Shown here one piece after another: positions 8,420 through 15,575 of a stretch of 64,000 nucleotides of DNA. The stretch is from an uncultured Alphaproteobacteria bacterium (GTDB lineage: Bacteria > Pseudomonadota > Alphaproteobacteria > RF32 > CAG-239). Under the pieces are notes generated by a model. The model worked only from the letters and a program-made list of their open reading frames with translations, made no database searches and was not told the DNA's origin. Location of the stretch: assembly GCA_934254915.1 (NCBI GenBank), contig CAKQMH010000001.1:124001-188000 (forward strand), read 5' to 3'. Within the stretch, counting starts at the first letter, position 1, and each line of letters opens with the position of its first letter. A program made the translations under genes and the position numbers.

Positions 8420-9768
8420 TCAAAACCTTTCCTTTTGTTGTTGTCATTAAACATTTCTTCCACTGAAACTCTGCCGTTGCCATAAAGCTTCGGCGTCCCG
8501 TCATCATAGACCGGTTCGGCAAAGGTTAAGGCCAAAGCATCCCCTTTGTCCGGCGAGCGTCCGATACGTTTTTTCAACTCCTCTTTATCTTCCAATTGCA
8601 GTCGTCCGTACCGATCATATTTTTTCTGCACCGCCGCCAATTCCTCAAACAACTGTTCATCAAACGGCAGCTGTGCTTCCGGCTTGGCTCTGATCCATTC
8701 ATTAATCGCATTCCACATTTCCGCCCGCCGATTAACAAAGCGTTCGCTGTTGCGAGCCTTTTCACCGAAATAAACACCGCGAATAATTTCACCCAAACCG
8801 CGGTCTTTCAAAATATCAAACACCCCGGCCCCTTGTCCGCCGATATCCATAAAAATACGCTTGGGTTGAAATTGGCGTATAAAAAAAGTGGCCTTGTCAG
8901 CCACTTCAACATTATCCAGTTTACTAAACGTTTCAAACCGTTGACACCATCGTCCCCGCCGAAAACAAAATGACGTTTTGTCATCACCGAAACGCGCAAT
9001 ATCCAGTCCGATAATCAGCGGACTGTTGCAGGCATCAATTTTGGGCTTAAACGCTTCCTTCAAATCATTAACATCAATCAACCGGCATGCCGCCTGACTG
9101 AGCGGCGCTCCCAACCATATATGTGCATAGTCTTCGGGATTTTCCTCTCGACATTTTTGTGCCTGTATCTTAATCTCTTCCGGACAAAACGGATTATCAT
9201 AATAGTTCACACAGCAAACCAATGTCCGTTTATCAGGTTTTTCCGCCACCAATTTCCACAAGGCATCCGTTTCGGTTTCCCGATTCATCGAAATCCAAAT
9301 TTCACTTCCGTCTTTACGGATAGTCGGTTCTAAAATCGACCATGATTTTTTGGTAATCGTCTGCGCTTCTTCAATCCACGCAATATCGACCCCTTCAAGC
9401 GATTTTATCTTTTGAATATCCTGATCCCGTAAACCCTTAAAAATAAATTTGCTGCCGGTGACTTTGTTTTCAATTCGGGTCTCAAAAATTTTATAATCTT
9501 CCAGCCCGAATAATGCGATTCTATCACATAACAATTTATGTACAGAATCTTTAATACTTTCCTGAATTTCCCGCAGGCAGGCGATTAATAATTTTTTCTG
9601 CCGTGCCAACAACAGCAAACTGTCGGCAAAAGCATACGATTTGCCGCCCGCTCGCCCGCCGTAATAAAATTTTATTCTTTTGGCTTCCGTCATCAACGGA
9701 GCAAATTTTTGCGCAATCTGAATTGTAACCGCCGCCGTCTTTTTTGATTTTATTTTTTTTGCCATCAT
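8413..9768 (-). CDS. terL: Terminase large subunit
   Basis: 451 residues, two ATG codons at the start with AAGGCGGG upstream. Walker A is GGRAGGKS at residues 37-44, Walker B is the hydrophobic VDIAWIEEAQ at about 127-136, and the nuclease domain begins with the first catalytic acid in GLDIARFGDD (Asp256). It matches the PBSX/Terminase_3 type. The enzyme cuts concatemeric DNA and pumps it through the portal. The start lies 11 bases after the small-subunit gene. Confidence 0.93.
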   Translation of the reverse strand: MMAKKIKSKKTAAVTIQIAQKFAPLMTEAKRIKFYYGGRAGGKSYAFADSLLLLARQKKLLIACLREIQESIKDSVHKLLCDRIALFGLEDYKIFETRIENKVTGSKFIFKGLRDQDIQKIKSLEGVDIAWIEEAQTITKKSWSILEPTIRKDGSEIWISMNRETETDALWKLVAEKPDKRTLVCCVNYYDNPFCPEEIKIQAQKCREENPEDYAHIWLGAPLSQAACRLIDVNDLKEAFKPKIDACNSPLIIGLDIARFGDDKTSFCFRRGRWCQRFETFSKLDNVEVADKATFFIRQFQPKRIFMDIGGQGAGVFDILKDRGLGEIIRGVYFGEKARNSERFVNRRAEMWNAINEWIRAKPEAQLPFDEQLFEELAAVQKKYDRYGRLQLEDKEELKKRIGRSPDKGDALALTFAEPVYDDGTPKLYGNGRVSVEEMFNDNNKRKGFEW

Positions 9769-9779
9769 TCCCGCCTTAG

Positions 9780-10205
9780 TTAAACAAATTTTACCATAAC
9801 CTCCTTCGGCGGTGTATCCGCCTCATTATCATCAGCTTTAATATTCGTTGCCAAGCCCAAAAGCTTAGCCTTACCCATGGTTGCCGTAATTGCCGCTGAC
9901 GGTGATTTTGAAGCCAAAGCTAATTGTCTGGCTTCCTCCAACTCGCCGATAATATTTTCGACCGAAATTTCATCTTTAACGGCAGCCGCAGACTTTCTAT
10001 TTTGGGTTTTAGCGAACGCAACCGCTTTATCTTCCTTTTCATCGGATTTCGTTGTTTTAATTTTCGTTGCCGTCTTAAGCTGTTCACCTGATGTTTTGTT
10101 TTCGGCTTTCTCAGCTTTTCTTACTTTTTTGCTTTGCAAACTTGTTGTTACTTTAACCTTTGCTATACTTTTCGTTATTTTAACCACTGTTACCTCCCTT
10201 ATCAC
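9780..10205 (-). CDS. terS: Terminase small subunit-like protein with a Lys-rich N-terminus
   Basis: 141 residues. The C-terminal part (about 85-120: an E-E-A-R-Q-L-A-L helix, then S-A-A-I-T-A-T-M-G-K-A-K-L-L-G-L) is a common signature of small terminase subunits, whose oligomer recognises pac DNA. The N-terminal 80 residues are almost only Lys, Thr, Ser, Ala and Glu, without a helix-turn-helix I can see, which is unusual. It is the first gene of the late cluster. The start could lie a few codons later (MIREVTVVKI is used here). Confidence 0.6.
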   Translation of the reverse strand: MIREVTVVKITKSIAKVKVTTSLQSKKVRKAEKAENKTSGEQLKTATKIKTTKSDEKEDKAVAFAKTQNRKSAAAVKDEISVENIIGELEEARQLALASKSPSAAITATMGKAKLLGLATNIKADDNEADTPPKEVMVKFV

Positions 10206-10502
10206 CTCATCTTTCTTTTTTTATTTAAATGTCATGTCAAGCGAAGTCGAGACATCTCGGCCTTATTCCTCGAGCCGCGCACCAGTCGCGGCACTAATAC
10301 TGTCACCTTGAGCGCAGTCGAAAGGTCTCGGCTACTTTTTCTTCACCAAGTCGCAACAATATTAATGTCGGGCCTTACGCCCGACAGTACATTAAGGCCG
10401 GGATTTCTCCATTTTGCTATTGCTCCAGTCGAAATGACATAAAAAATAGAAATGCCACCTTAAATAAGGTGGCATTTTTAATATTATTTGCACTATGTCC
10501 TA

Positions 10503-10564
10503 GAAGTTCAGAGAATGGTAATAGCTACATAAAATCGCTTTAGATATGCCGTTATATGAACTTC
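10503..10564. repeat. Imperfect palindrome, copy 1 (62 bp)
   Basis: Begins GAAGTTCAGAGAATGG and ends with GCCGTTATATGAACTTC; the ends are inverted copies. Left flank TGCACTATGTCCTA resembles the flank of copies 5 and 6. It has almost no interior, so it could be a deleted short form. Confidence 0.7.
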
Positions 10565-10567
10565 CGA

Positions 10568-10692
10568 GAAGCTTCGGATAGAGGAATTTATAGAGTGAAA
10601 AACGAAGCGGTTAAAATCCTAGCGTAGATAGACCTACGTGGATTTTGACCATTCTGATGTTTTTTGCTCTAGAAAACCTCTAGACGAACTTC
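10568..10692. repeat. Imperfect palindrome, copy 2 (125 bp)
   Basis: Starts GAAGCTTCGGATAGAGG and ends CTCTAGACGAACTTC. Both halves match as inverted repeats over most of their length, including GGTTAAAATCCTAGCGTAGA against the right half. It lies four bases after copy 1. Confidence 0.65.
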
Positions 10693-10702
10693 CCGGCACC
10701 AG

Positions 10703-10936
10703 GAAGTTTGGAGAACGGTCACAGATAAAGTGATTTTGAAGGCGAGAAAATTTTAGTAACCGCTAAGTAAAAACAACCACTGCTCTGGTTGTTTTTGTCT
10801 GCAAGGTCTTGGGAACATCTTGTTGAGCTAGAATGCTACTGCATTTCGCTGCGAAACTAGATGCCCAAGAAAAAATAGTACATGAATTTTTCGAGACCGC
10901 ACAAAATCGCTTTAGATGTGCCGTTATACGAACTTC
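10703..10936. repeat. Imperfect palindrome, copy 3 (234 bp)
   Basis: Left end GAAGTTTGGAGAACGGTCAC continues with AGATAAAGTGATTTT. The right end reads AAAATCGCTTTAGATG and then TGCCGTTATACGAACTTC, an inverted match over about 34 positions and extending further inward with mismatches. It has the longest interior of the six copies and no open frame. Confidence 0.7.
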
Positions 10937-11037
10937 CCTAGACCTAAATCTCCGATTATGCCCATATCAATACCATAAAAGTCCCCGTTTGTCAACCGGC
11001 TGTGGATAACATCATTAATTGATTGTATTTTATAAAT

Positions 11038-11523
11038 TTATTCATATAATTTTAGCCCCTTTATTAAATTACGGACTGCCCATCCATGGCGTTTATGATA
11101 CTTTGCCTCAATATCTTTGACGTTCATATTAAAATACAACAAATCAATCACTGCATCTTTTGATATTTTATGCTTTTTACATTCACCGGCCCATTGCACA
11201 TAATCGTCTTTGCACCGCATCAAATAATGCAGAAAATCAATATCGCTCATAAACGATTCCAATCCGCCGCGTTCAAAACTTTGTACCAGTCTTGAAGTTC
11301 GACACTCCCGCCCGAACGAAATAAAATGATAAGCTCGACAGATTCGCACTGCTTCCCGTTCCAGATTCCAATAGGCTATCTTATCCCATACTCTGGCATC
11401 AGCGATTCTTCTTCGACATACTCCGATTATCTTATTTTCAGCATCACGTAATACCGCCTCTTGGGTCGGAGAATGCCGTTCTTGCCAATCTTCAGGCCTA
11501 AAATCCTCATATTTCAATACCAT
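11038..11523 (-). CDS. Prophage early/immunity-region protein of unknown function
   Basis: 161 residues from the ATG at 11523 (MVLKYEDF), preceded by AAAGGAG. It is the first gene of the leftward transcript divergent from the repressor, the position of a Cro or early regulator. The C-terminal 45 residues (ISKDAVIDLLYFNMNVKDIEAKYHKRHGWAVRNLIKGLKLYE) can be read as two helices of a helix-turn-helix. The N-terminal part has Cys-Arg-rich helices (CRRRIADARVW, RAYHFISFGREC). No named family recognised. Confidence 0.6.
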   Translation of the reverse strand: MVLKYEDFRPEDWQERHSPTQEAVLRDAENKIIGVCRRRIADARVWDKIAYWNLEREAVRICRAYHFISFGRECRTSRLVQSFERGGLESFMSDIDFLHYLMRCKDDYVQWAGECKKHKISKDAVIDLLYFNMNVKDIEAKYHKRHGWAVRNLIKGLKLYE

Positions 11524-11555
11524 ACTTACTCCTTTCATAAATTGTTATGATAATA

Positions 11556-11606
11556 TACGATATTTCGTACATCAAACAAAACGCAAAGTCAATACGAATT
11601 TTCGTA
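11556..11606 (-). promoter_or_regulatory. Leftward promoter with paired repressor operators
   Basis: Two 14-bp sites of the form TACGA-N4-TCGTA lie at 11556-11569 (TACGATATTTCGTA) and 11593-11606 (TACGAATTTTCGTA), starts 37 bases apart. On the minus strand a -35 TTGACT (11592-11587), a 17-nt spacer and a -10 TACGAA (11569-11564) fit between and into them, so a bound protein would block RNA polymerase. The sites face the S24 repressor gene, its likely ligand. The same arrangement recurs at 12734-12784. Confidence 0.75.
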
Positions 11607-11607
11607 T

Positions 11608-11635
11608 TTGCAAAATAAGTTTTTCCGTATATAAT
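11608..11635 (+). promoter_or_regulatory. Promoter of the prophage repressor
   Basis: TTGCAA (11608-11613), a 16-nt spacer and a consensus TATAAT (11630-11635) point to the repressor gene 34 bases downstream. The -35 directly abuts operator 11593-11606, allowing autoregulation. Confidence 0.75.
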
Positions 11636-11668
11636 GAATCAAACTTCGTAGATTGCAGGAGAAACATC

Positions 11669-12385
11669 ATGGAAACCCCCGAAACAATTCGCCATAAAAT
11701 TGATAAACTGATTAATGAACGCGGCTTAACTTACGCCGGCGTTTCTAAATCCCTGCACAAAGGAGTTGCCTATATGCAGCAATATATTAAAACCGGCTCT
11801 CCCCTGCGTCTTGGCGAATTAGACCGCAAAAAACTGGCGCAAATTCTCAATGTCAATGAACAAGAATTAACCGACATCAAACTTGATGCCCCTAATTATA
11901 ATCTTGAACCGCAATACAGCAACGACAACACCGGCCGCATACCGGAAGTTGATGTTTACGGCGGCTGCGGATGTGCTGAAGAAGCCCGTATTTTTAACAC
12001 TACCGACCAATTCGGCAACACTGTTCAAACCGACAACATCCGCCACACTTGGACAATTCCGGCAGAATATTTAAATGAAATTAAAGTTAACAACAGCAAT
12101 GTTTATATTATTGAGGCTCTAGGCGACAGTATGTATCCGACCATCACATCCGGCGACAAGGTAATCATTGATACTTCTGCCAAAGGCAAAAGACCCTCAC
12201 CGGCCGGTATATTCGCTATTTGGGATGGCGTCGGGATTGCTATCAAACGGCTCGAAATCATTCCTAATTCTGAACCGGCAATGCTGAAAATCATTTCCGA
12301 CAACCCCAAACACAGCACTTATGAACGCACTCTTGATGAATGTATCATCATCGGACGCGCCGCCGGCCTGATAAAAAGATTGTAG
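11669..12385 (+). CDS. Prophage CI/LexA-type repressor (XRE-HTH + S24 peptidase)
   Basis: 238 residues. The N-terminal 70 residues form a HTH-type domain (IDKLINERGLTYAGVSKSLHKGVAYMQQYIKTG). The C-terminal half is an S24 self-cleaving protease with the nucleophile in GDSMYPTI (Ser154) and the general base in AIKRLE (Lys193). The probable cleavage region is VYGGCGCAEEA (about 97-106), where a Cys-Gly or Gly-Cys bond replaces the usual Ala-Gly. A GCAGGAG site precedes the start. It should hold the lysogenic state by binding the TACGA-N4-TCGTA operators and be removed through RecA-stimulated cleavage. Confidence 0.88.
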   Translation: METPETIRHKIDKLINERGLTYAGVSKSLHKGVAYMQQYIKTGSPLRLGELDRKKLAQILNVNEQELTDIKLDAPNYNLEPQYSNDNTGRIPEVDVYGGCGCAEEARIFNTTDQFGNTVQTDNIRHTWTIPAEYLNEIKVNNSNVYIIEALGDSMYPTITSGDKVIIDTSAKGKRPSPAGIFAIWDGVGIAIKRLEIIPNSEPAMLKIISDNPKHSTYERTLDECIIIGRAAGLIKRL

Positions 12386-12452
12386 CTCTTAATTCTATTA
12401 CAACAATATTGCCGCCTAAAGTTCAGCTAAAGAATTGTTTTAGTTGCTTAAA

Positions 12453-12734
12453 TTACATCAGTGCCAACGTTTTAACATCAAAGACACTGAGCCACTCATC
12501 AACTCCGCAGTCAATCATCCGTCTGAATTTCCGCACAACTTCCGTATCATCAGTTTCCAGATACTCCTGCAAATCCCAATCATTCATTTGCCGGACATAC
12601 TCATCAAACGCCAACACCAAATTCATCTGATAGGAATAGCGCCCGCTGTTTTGAAACCTCTCAACCTCAAAACGACATAGCAGTTTGTTGGCGCAGTCTT
12701 TTAAATTATTATCATATTTTTCATCAGTCATCAT
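12453..12734 (-). CDS. Small acidic protein under repressor-type control
   Basis: About 93 residues from the ATG at 12734 or the one directly after it at 12731 (MTDEKYDNN). The frame extends upstream to 12806, but that part runs through the operators and promoter, so the short form is preferred. The sequence is acidic and Trp/Asp-rich (YVRQMNDWDLQEYLETDDTEVVRKF) with no family I recognise. No ribosome site is visible and the predicted transcription start falls at the ATG, suggesting a leaderless mRNA. The operator pair ties it to the prophage immunity regulon. Confidence 0.6.
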   Translation of the reverse strand: MMTDEKYDNNLKDCANKLLCRFEVERFQNSGRYSYQMNLVLAFDEYVRQMNDWDLQEYLETDDTEVVRKFRRMIDCGVDEWLSVFDVKTLALM

Positions 12735-12784
12735 ACGATATTTCGTACGACATATCTGCAACAAAGTCAATACGAATTTTCGTA
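12734..12784 (-). promoter_or_regulatory. Second leftward promoter with the same operator pair
   Basis: Sites TACGATATTTCGTA at 12734-12747 and TACGAATTTTCGTA at 12771-12784 are identical in sequence and spacing (37 bases) to the pair at 11556-11606. The -35 TTGACT (12770-12765), 17-nt spacer and -10 TACGAA (12747-12742) are also the same, while the spacer sequences differ. It controls the 93-residue protein. The region between here and the tRNA (12785-12851) holds nothing else recognisable. Confidence 0.75.
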
Positions 12785-12851
12785 TATTGTGTAAAAACTG
12801 TTTCAATATAGTTTTTTAACCATATTTTTCACCAAATCTGCAAAAAAGTTA

Positions 12852-12880
12852 TTGACAACAACAAACCGAAAGATTATTAA
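12852..12880 (+). promoter_or_regulatory. Promoter of tRNA-Met
   Basis: TTGACA (12852-12857), a 17-nt spacer and TATTAA (12875-12880), 16 bases before the mature tRNA start. Confidence 0.8.
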
Positions 12881-12895
12881 ATACGTGAATTTGAT

Positions 12896-12971
12896 GGCGG
12901 GGTAGCTCAGTCGGTAGAGCGGAGGAATCATAATCCTTGTGTCGTGGGTTCGAATCCCTCCCTCGCTACCA
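12896..12971 (+). tRNA. tRNA-Met (CAT anticodon), CCA encoded
   Basis: Cloverleaf with acceptor GGCGGGG pairing CCTCGCT (G-T pairs at positions 1-72 and 5-68), D arm GCTCAGTCGGTAGAGC, anticodon stem GAGGA/TCCTT around loop ATCATAA (anticodon CAT), T loop TTCGAAT and an encoded CCA at 12969-12971. The G1-U72 pair argues against the initiator type, which has a mismatch there. An elongator Met tRNA is likely; a lysidine-modified Ile tRNA cannot be excluded by sequence alone. Confidence 0.9.
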
Positions 12972-12980
12972 TAATAAGAA

Positions 12981-13009
12981 AAGGATGTCCTTTAGGGCGT
13001 CCTTTTTTT
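12981..13009 (+). terminator. Terminator of tRNA-Met
   Basis: AAGGATG and CGTCCTT form a 7-bp stem (one G-T) with a 10-nt loop, followed by seven T. Confidence 0.75.
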
Positions 13010-13020
13010 ATTATCCGTAA

Positions 13021-13121
13021 GAGGCGGATTTGAACCCACGAAAAGTGGGTTTGACTACCAGCGCAAGGCAGACGTAAGTATGCCGGTTGGCTTCTGCCAA
13101 TGCGCGTCTGTATAAGGCAGA
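13021..13121. repeat. Structured repeat element, copy A
   Basis: The stretch contains a hairpin AACCCAC-loop-GTGGGTT, then the segment GACTACCAGCGCAAGGCAGA, and a second stem-loop CAGACG..TTGGC-TTCT-GCCAA..CGTCTG. A second copy at 48181-48262 keeps both hairpins with compensating base changes. It may be a structured RNA or a mobile palindromic repeat. On the minus strand the first hairpin includes a GTTCAAATCC segment like a tRNA T-loop, but no full cloverleaf forms. The rest of 13122-13215 shows only a ribosome site for the next gene. Confidence 0.55.
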
Positions 13122-13215
13122 TATAAAATTGCTATAACCAAATATCAGGTTTTAAAAACCTCGCCGCTGCTTATATCAAAGCCGTAATAATCAGTATTGC
13201 TTAAGGAGAAAATCA

Positions 13216-13569
13216 ATGAGCGGTAAACTTTTATCTTTTATTGCGGCCGGAGTTTTAGCGGTTTGCGGCCTTGCCTTTGCAGCTCAAACCGAAGACAAAG
13301 CACCAACCCATACCACCGTCGACCAGATTTCCAACCTGCCGGAAGAAAGCATGGTCATCTTGCAAGGTAATATCACCCAGAATTTAGGCGAAGAAATGTA
13401 TGTTTTCACGGACAGCACCGGCAACATCAATGTTGAGATTGATGCCGAAGATCTGAACGGCCTGAATCTCACTCCTGATCAGACGGTAATCATCACCGGC
13501 GAGGTTGATAAAAACGGTGATGTTAACGAAATTGACGTTGAAGAAATTACCGTTGTTCCGCAATCATAA
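13216..13569 (+). CDS. YgiW/YdeI-family periplasmic OB-fold (BOF) protein
   Basis: 117 residues with a signal peptide (basic start, LLSFIAAGVLAVCGLAFA, cut after AFA-A near residue 22). The mature part follows the BOF pattern: T-T-V-D-Q-I-S-N-L-P, V-I-L-Q-G-N-I, Y-V-F-T-D-S-T-G-N-I-N-V-E-I, and V-I-I-T-G-E-V-D. Family members are small periplasmic stress-tolerance proteins whose ligand is not settled. AAGGAG precedes the start and a strong terminator follows, so it is a single-gene unit. Confidence 0.8.
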   Translation: MSGKLLSFIAAGVLAVCGLAFAAQTEDKAPTHTTVDQISNLPEESMVILQGNITQNLGEEMYVFTDSTGNINVEIDAEDLNGLNLTPDQTVIITGEVDKNGDVNEIDVEEITVVPQS

Positions 13570-13591
13570 TCTTTCGTTAGTTCTAAACCTG

Positions 13592-13620
13592 AACGCCCTT
13601 ATACCCAAGGGCGTTTTTTT
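13592..13620 (+). terminator. Terminator of the YgiW-like gene
   Basis: AACGCCCTT and AAGGGCGTT form a perfect 9-bp stem with a 6-nt loop, followed by a T run. Confidence 0.88.
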
Positions 13621-13716
13621 ATGTCTTATTTCCACAATTACGGCTTACAACTTGCAATTAATCATATTTTGTGTTGATAATAGGCAAAAGATTTTAATTA
13701 CCAATAAGGAAAAGAT

Positions 13717-14673
13717 ATGGAAACTCTTGTAACTGAACCTCATTATATTTTGTCAGCCCCGTGGATGTGGAGTATTTTTGGCATTATTGTTTTAACTTTG
13801 CTTTATTTGGACTTATTTGTTTTTCACCGCCATGCCGAAGAACCGCGCTTGGGCGACACACTGGCGGCTTGCATCTTTTATATTGCCATCGCCTTAATTT
13901 TTGGCTTATTTGTCATTTATGAACGCGGCATAGAAACCGGTATGCTGTATTATACCGGCTTTTTGGTTGAAAAGAGCTTGTCTTTGGACAACATTTTTAT
14001 CATTTCGGTTATCTTCAGCTCCATGGGTATCGCCCGCAAATACCAACACCGCGTTTTGTTTTGGGGAATATTAGGGGCTATTGTCATGCGCGGAATTCTT
14101 ATCGGCGTCGGCGATATTTTGATTATGAATTTTCATTGGATATTATACGTATTCTCCGCATTCTTAATTTATACCGGTATCAAAATGTCCTTAAACAAAG
14201 AAGATGAAAACACCGACATCCGCGACAGCCGCCTTTACAACTTCATCAGCAAATATTTTCATGTCACGCACGAAATCCGCGGTGAACACTTCTTTGTCAA
14301 AGAAAACGGCAAACACTTTATAACGCCGCTGTTTTTTGCCCTTATCGTGATTGAAATTATGGATGTTATTTTTGCCCTCGACAGTATTCCGGCAATCTTT
14401 CTGATTACGCAGGATGTTTTTGTCGTCTATACCAGTAATATTTTTGCGATTCTGGGATTGCGCGCCTTATACTTTTTATTGGCCGCTGCCGTCAACAGCT
14501 TTATTTACCTCAAACCGGCCTTGTCAATCATTCTGACCTTCATCGGCGCCAAAATCTTTTTGCCTTATATCGGAATCGAAGTCGAACCCAAGGCGTCTTT
14601 GATAATCACTTTATCTCTGATAACCGGCGCAATAGTCTTATCACTAATAAAGAAACCGCAACAGAAGTCCTAA
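13717..14673 (+). CDS. alx: TerC/Alx-family integral membrane protein (Mn2+ export type)
   Basis: 318 residues with about nine hydrophobic segments. Family hallmarks are visible: the first helices WSIFGIIVLTLLYLDLFVFHR, the acidic signature F-L-V-E-K-S-L-S-L-D-N-I-F-I (about residues 83-96), R-x-x-L-I-G-V-G-D, and the second acidic motif V-I-E-I-M-D-V-I-F-A-L-D-S-I-P-A. Alx and related TerC proteins handle metal homeostasis, with Mn2+ efflux described for Alx. An AAGGA site precedes the ATG. I see no yybP-ykoY type riboswitch in the 147 bases upstream. Confidence 0.88.
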   Translation: METLVTEPHYILSAPWMWSIFGIIVLTLLYLDLFVFHRHAEEPRLGDTLAACIFYIAIALIFGLFVIYERGIETGMLYYTGFLVEKSLSLDNIFIISVIFSSMGIARKYQHRVLFWGILGAIVMRGILIGVGDILIMNFHWILYVFSAFLIYTGIKMSLNKEDENTDIRDSRLYNFISKYFHVTHEIRGEHFFVKENGKHFITPLFFALIVIEIMDVIFALDSIPAIFLITQDVFVVYTSNIFAILGLRALYFLLAAAVNSFIYLKPALSIILTFIGAKIFLPYIGIEVEPKASLIITLSLITGAIVLSLIKKPQQKS

Positions 14674-14680
14674 AAAAACA

Positions 14681-14718
14681 AAACAGCGTACCTTGTAAAA
14701 GATACGCTGTTTTTTTGA
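14681..14718. terminator. Bidirectional terminator between convergent genes
   Basis: AAACAGCGTA and TACGCTGTTT form a 10-bp stem with A and T runs on either side; it serves both the Alx gene and the unknown gene on the other strand. Confidence 0.85.
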
Positions 14719-14726
14719 AACGTTAA

Positions 14727-15434
14727 TCAGCAATGCAGAACTACCGCCGCAGCTTCATCGATTGTGCATTCTCCGCACCAAACATCTTCACGGTTAACTC
14801 CACCAAAATGTTTTCGCAACTCAAGAATCACCTTTTTTGACCCGCGAAAGAAAACCATACCAGGCTCATCTTTATACGAGAACAAAATCCACGGATTAAC
14901 ACTACCCACCAACTGCATATAGCGGAAGAAATAATCCGCCATCAACTTGCAACGTGCAGACTTCAACTCCAAAGTATAAACAAAGTTATTTTCCTCCGAG
15001 GCGGTAATATTATTTAACGCTTCGTTCAATAACTTGGCATCAACACGACGATAAAACAAAGTACGCATTGCCACTTTCAAAACTTCATCAAGTGTTGCCC
15101 CCATTGCGACCATTGCATCGACCCCGCCGTCATGATCTGTCATAACCAGCTGTAGCCACCTTGTTTCCTCAATTTGCGTCAACTGCAACACCTGTCTTAG
15201 CAAATTTCCGCCGCTAGCCGTAAGTTTAATCACACGGTTGGTATATTCGCCTTTGTCTTCATCTTTAACCAAAACAATATTTTGGTTCTTAACCTGATGA
15301 AAACGCGTATAAACATTGTCCCAGCTACTTGAGGTTACCAAAACAAAAGCTTGTCCGTTTTCTTTAAGCACTCTTGCTGTTTCTTTAACTTGCAAACTTG
15401 CATCATCATACAAGAAGAAAAAATTCCGTCCCAT
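14727..15434 (-). CDS. Conserved-looking cytoplasmic protein of unknown function
   Basis: 235 residues, no signal peptide or membrane segment. I do not recognise a family. The N-terminal 110 residues (NFFFLYDDASLQVKETARVLKENGQAFVLVTSSSW ... WLQLVMTDHDGGVDAMVAMGATLDEVL) alternate strands and helices in the way of a Rossmann-like or receiver-like fold, with Asp pairs at DD and TDHDGG. The C-terminal part has Cys residues (WCGECTIDEAAAVVLHC). It is transcribed alone, with a terminator at its 3' end. Codon use looks like the core genes around it. Confidence 0.6.
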   Translation of the reverse strand: MGRNFFFLYDDASLQVKETARVLKENGQAFVLVTSSSWDNVYTRFHQVKNQNIVLVKDEDKGEYTNRVIKLTASGGNLLRQVLQLTQIEETRWLQLVMTDHDGGVDAMVAMGATLDEVLKVAMRTLFYRRVDAKLLNEALNNITASEENNFVYTLELKSARCKLMADYFFRYMQLVGSVNPWILFSYKDEPGMVFFRGSKKVILELRKHFGGVNREDVWCGECTIDEAAAVVLHC

Positions 15435-15532
15435 AAAATATAAAATTAATTATTAATAAAATAAGATTACTGTTCTTCGGGTCTAGCGTTTTTTGTCTGC
15501 CCTGTCAAGCATGTTTATCCCTCACATCAAAA

Positions 15533-15558
15533 AAAACGCCCGCAAACGGGCGTTTTCT
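15533..15558 (-). terminator. Terminator of the ArsB/NhaD permease gene
   Basis: AAAACGCCCG and CGGGCGTTTT form a perfect 10-bp stem with a 4-nt loop; a T run follows on the minus strand. Confidence 0.85.
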
Positions 15559-15575
15559 TTTTTGACCTGCTTCCT

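Larger units (their letters stand above)
10206..11037. repeat. Gene-free stretch packed with chromosomal repeats
   Basis: No gene is visible. Near the left are two copies of a short repeat with the core GCGcAGTCGA..GTCTCGGC (about 10231-10265 and 10296-10334) and a reverse copy at 10391-10436. A bidirectional terminator follows (AATGCCACCT and AGGTGGCATT, 10451-10476). Then come three consecutive imperfect palindromes with GAAGTTC/GAACTTC ends at 10503-10564, 10568-10692 and 10703-10936. The same family recurs near 20.5 and 41.8 kb. These are chromosomal repeats lying inside what should be phage sequence. Confidence 0.75.

Noticed and set aside
12896..12971. tRNA-Met as the prophage attachment site
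   Set aside because: The phage genes lie on the 5' side of the tRNA and no second copy of its 3' end is visible in the window; tRNA-type att sites are normally at the 3' end.
13021..13121. Structured repeat as a tRNA gene on the minus strand
   Set aside because: A T-loop-like GTTCAAATCC is present, but T-stem pairing fails at two positions and no acceptor or anticodon arm forms.
13630..13716. yybP-ykoY (Mn2+) riboswitch before the Alx-type gene
   Set aside because: The 147-base gap is partly filled by the previous terminator and I see none of the conserved loop sequences.
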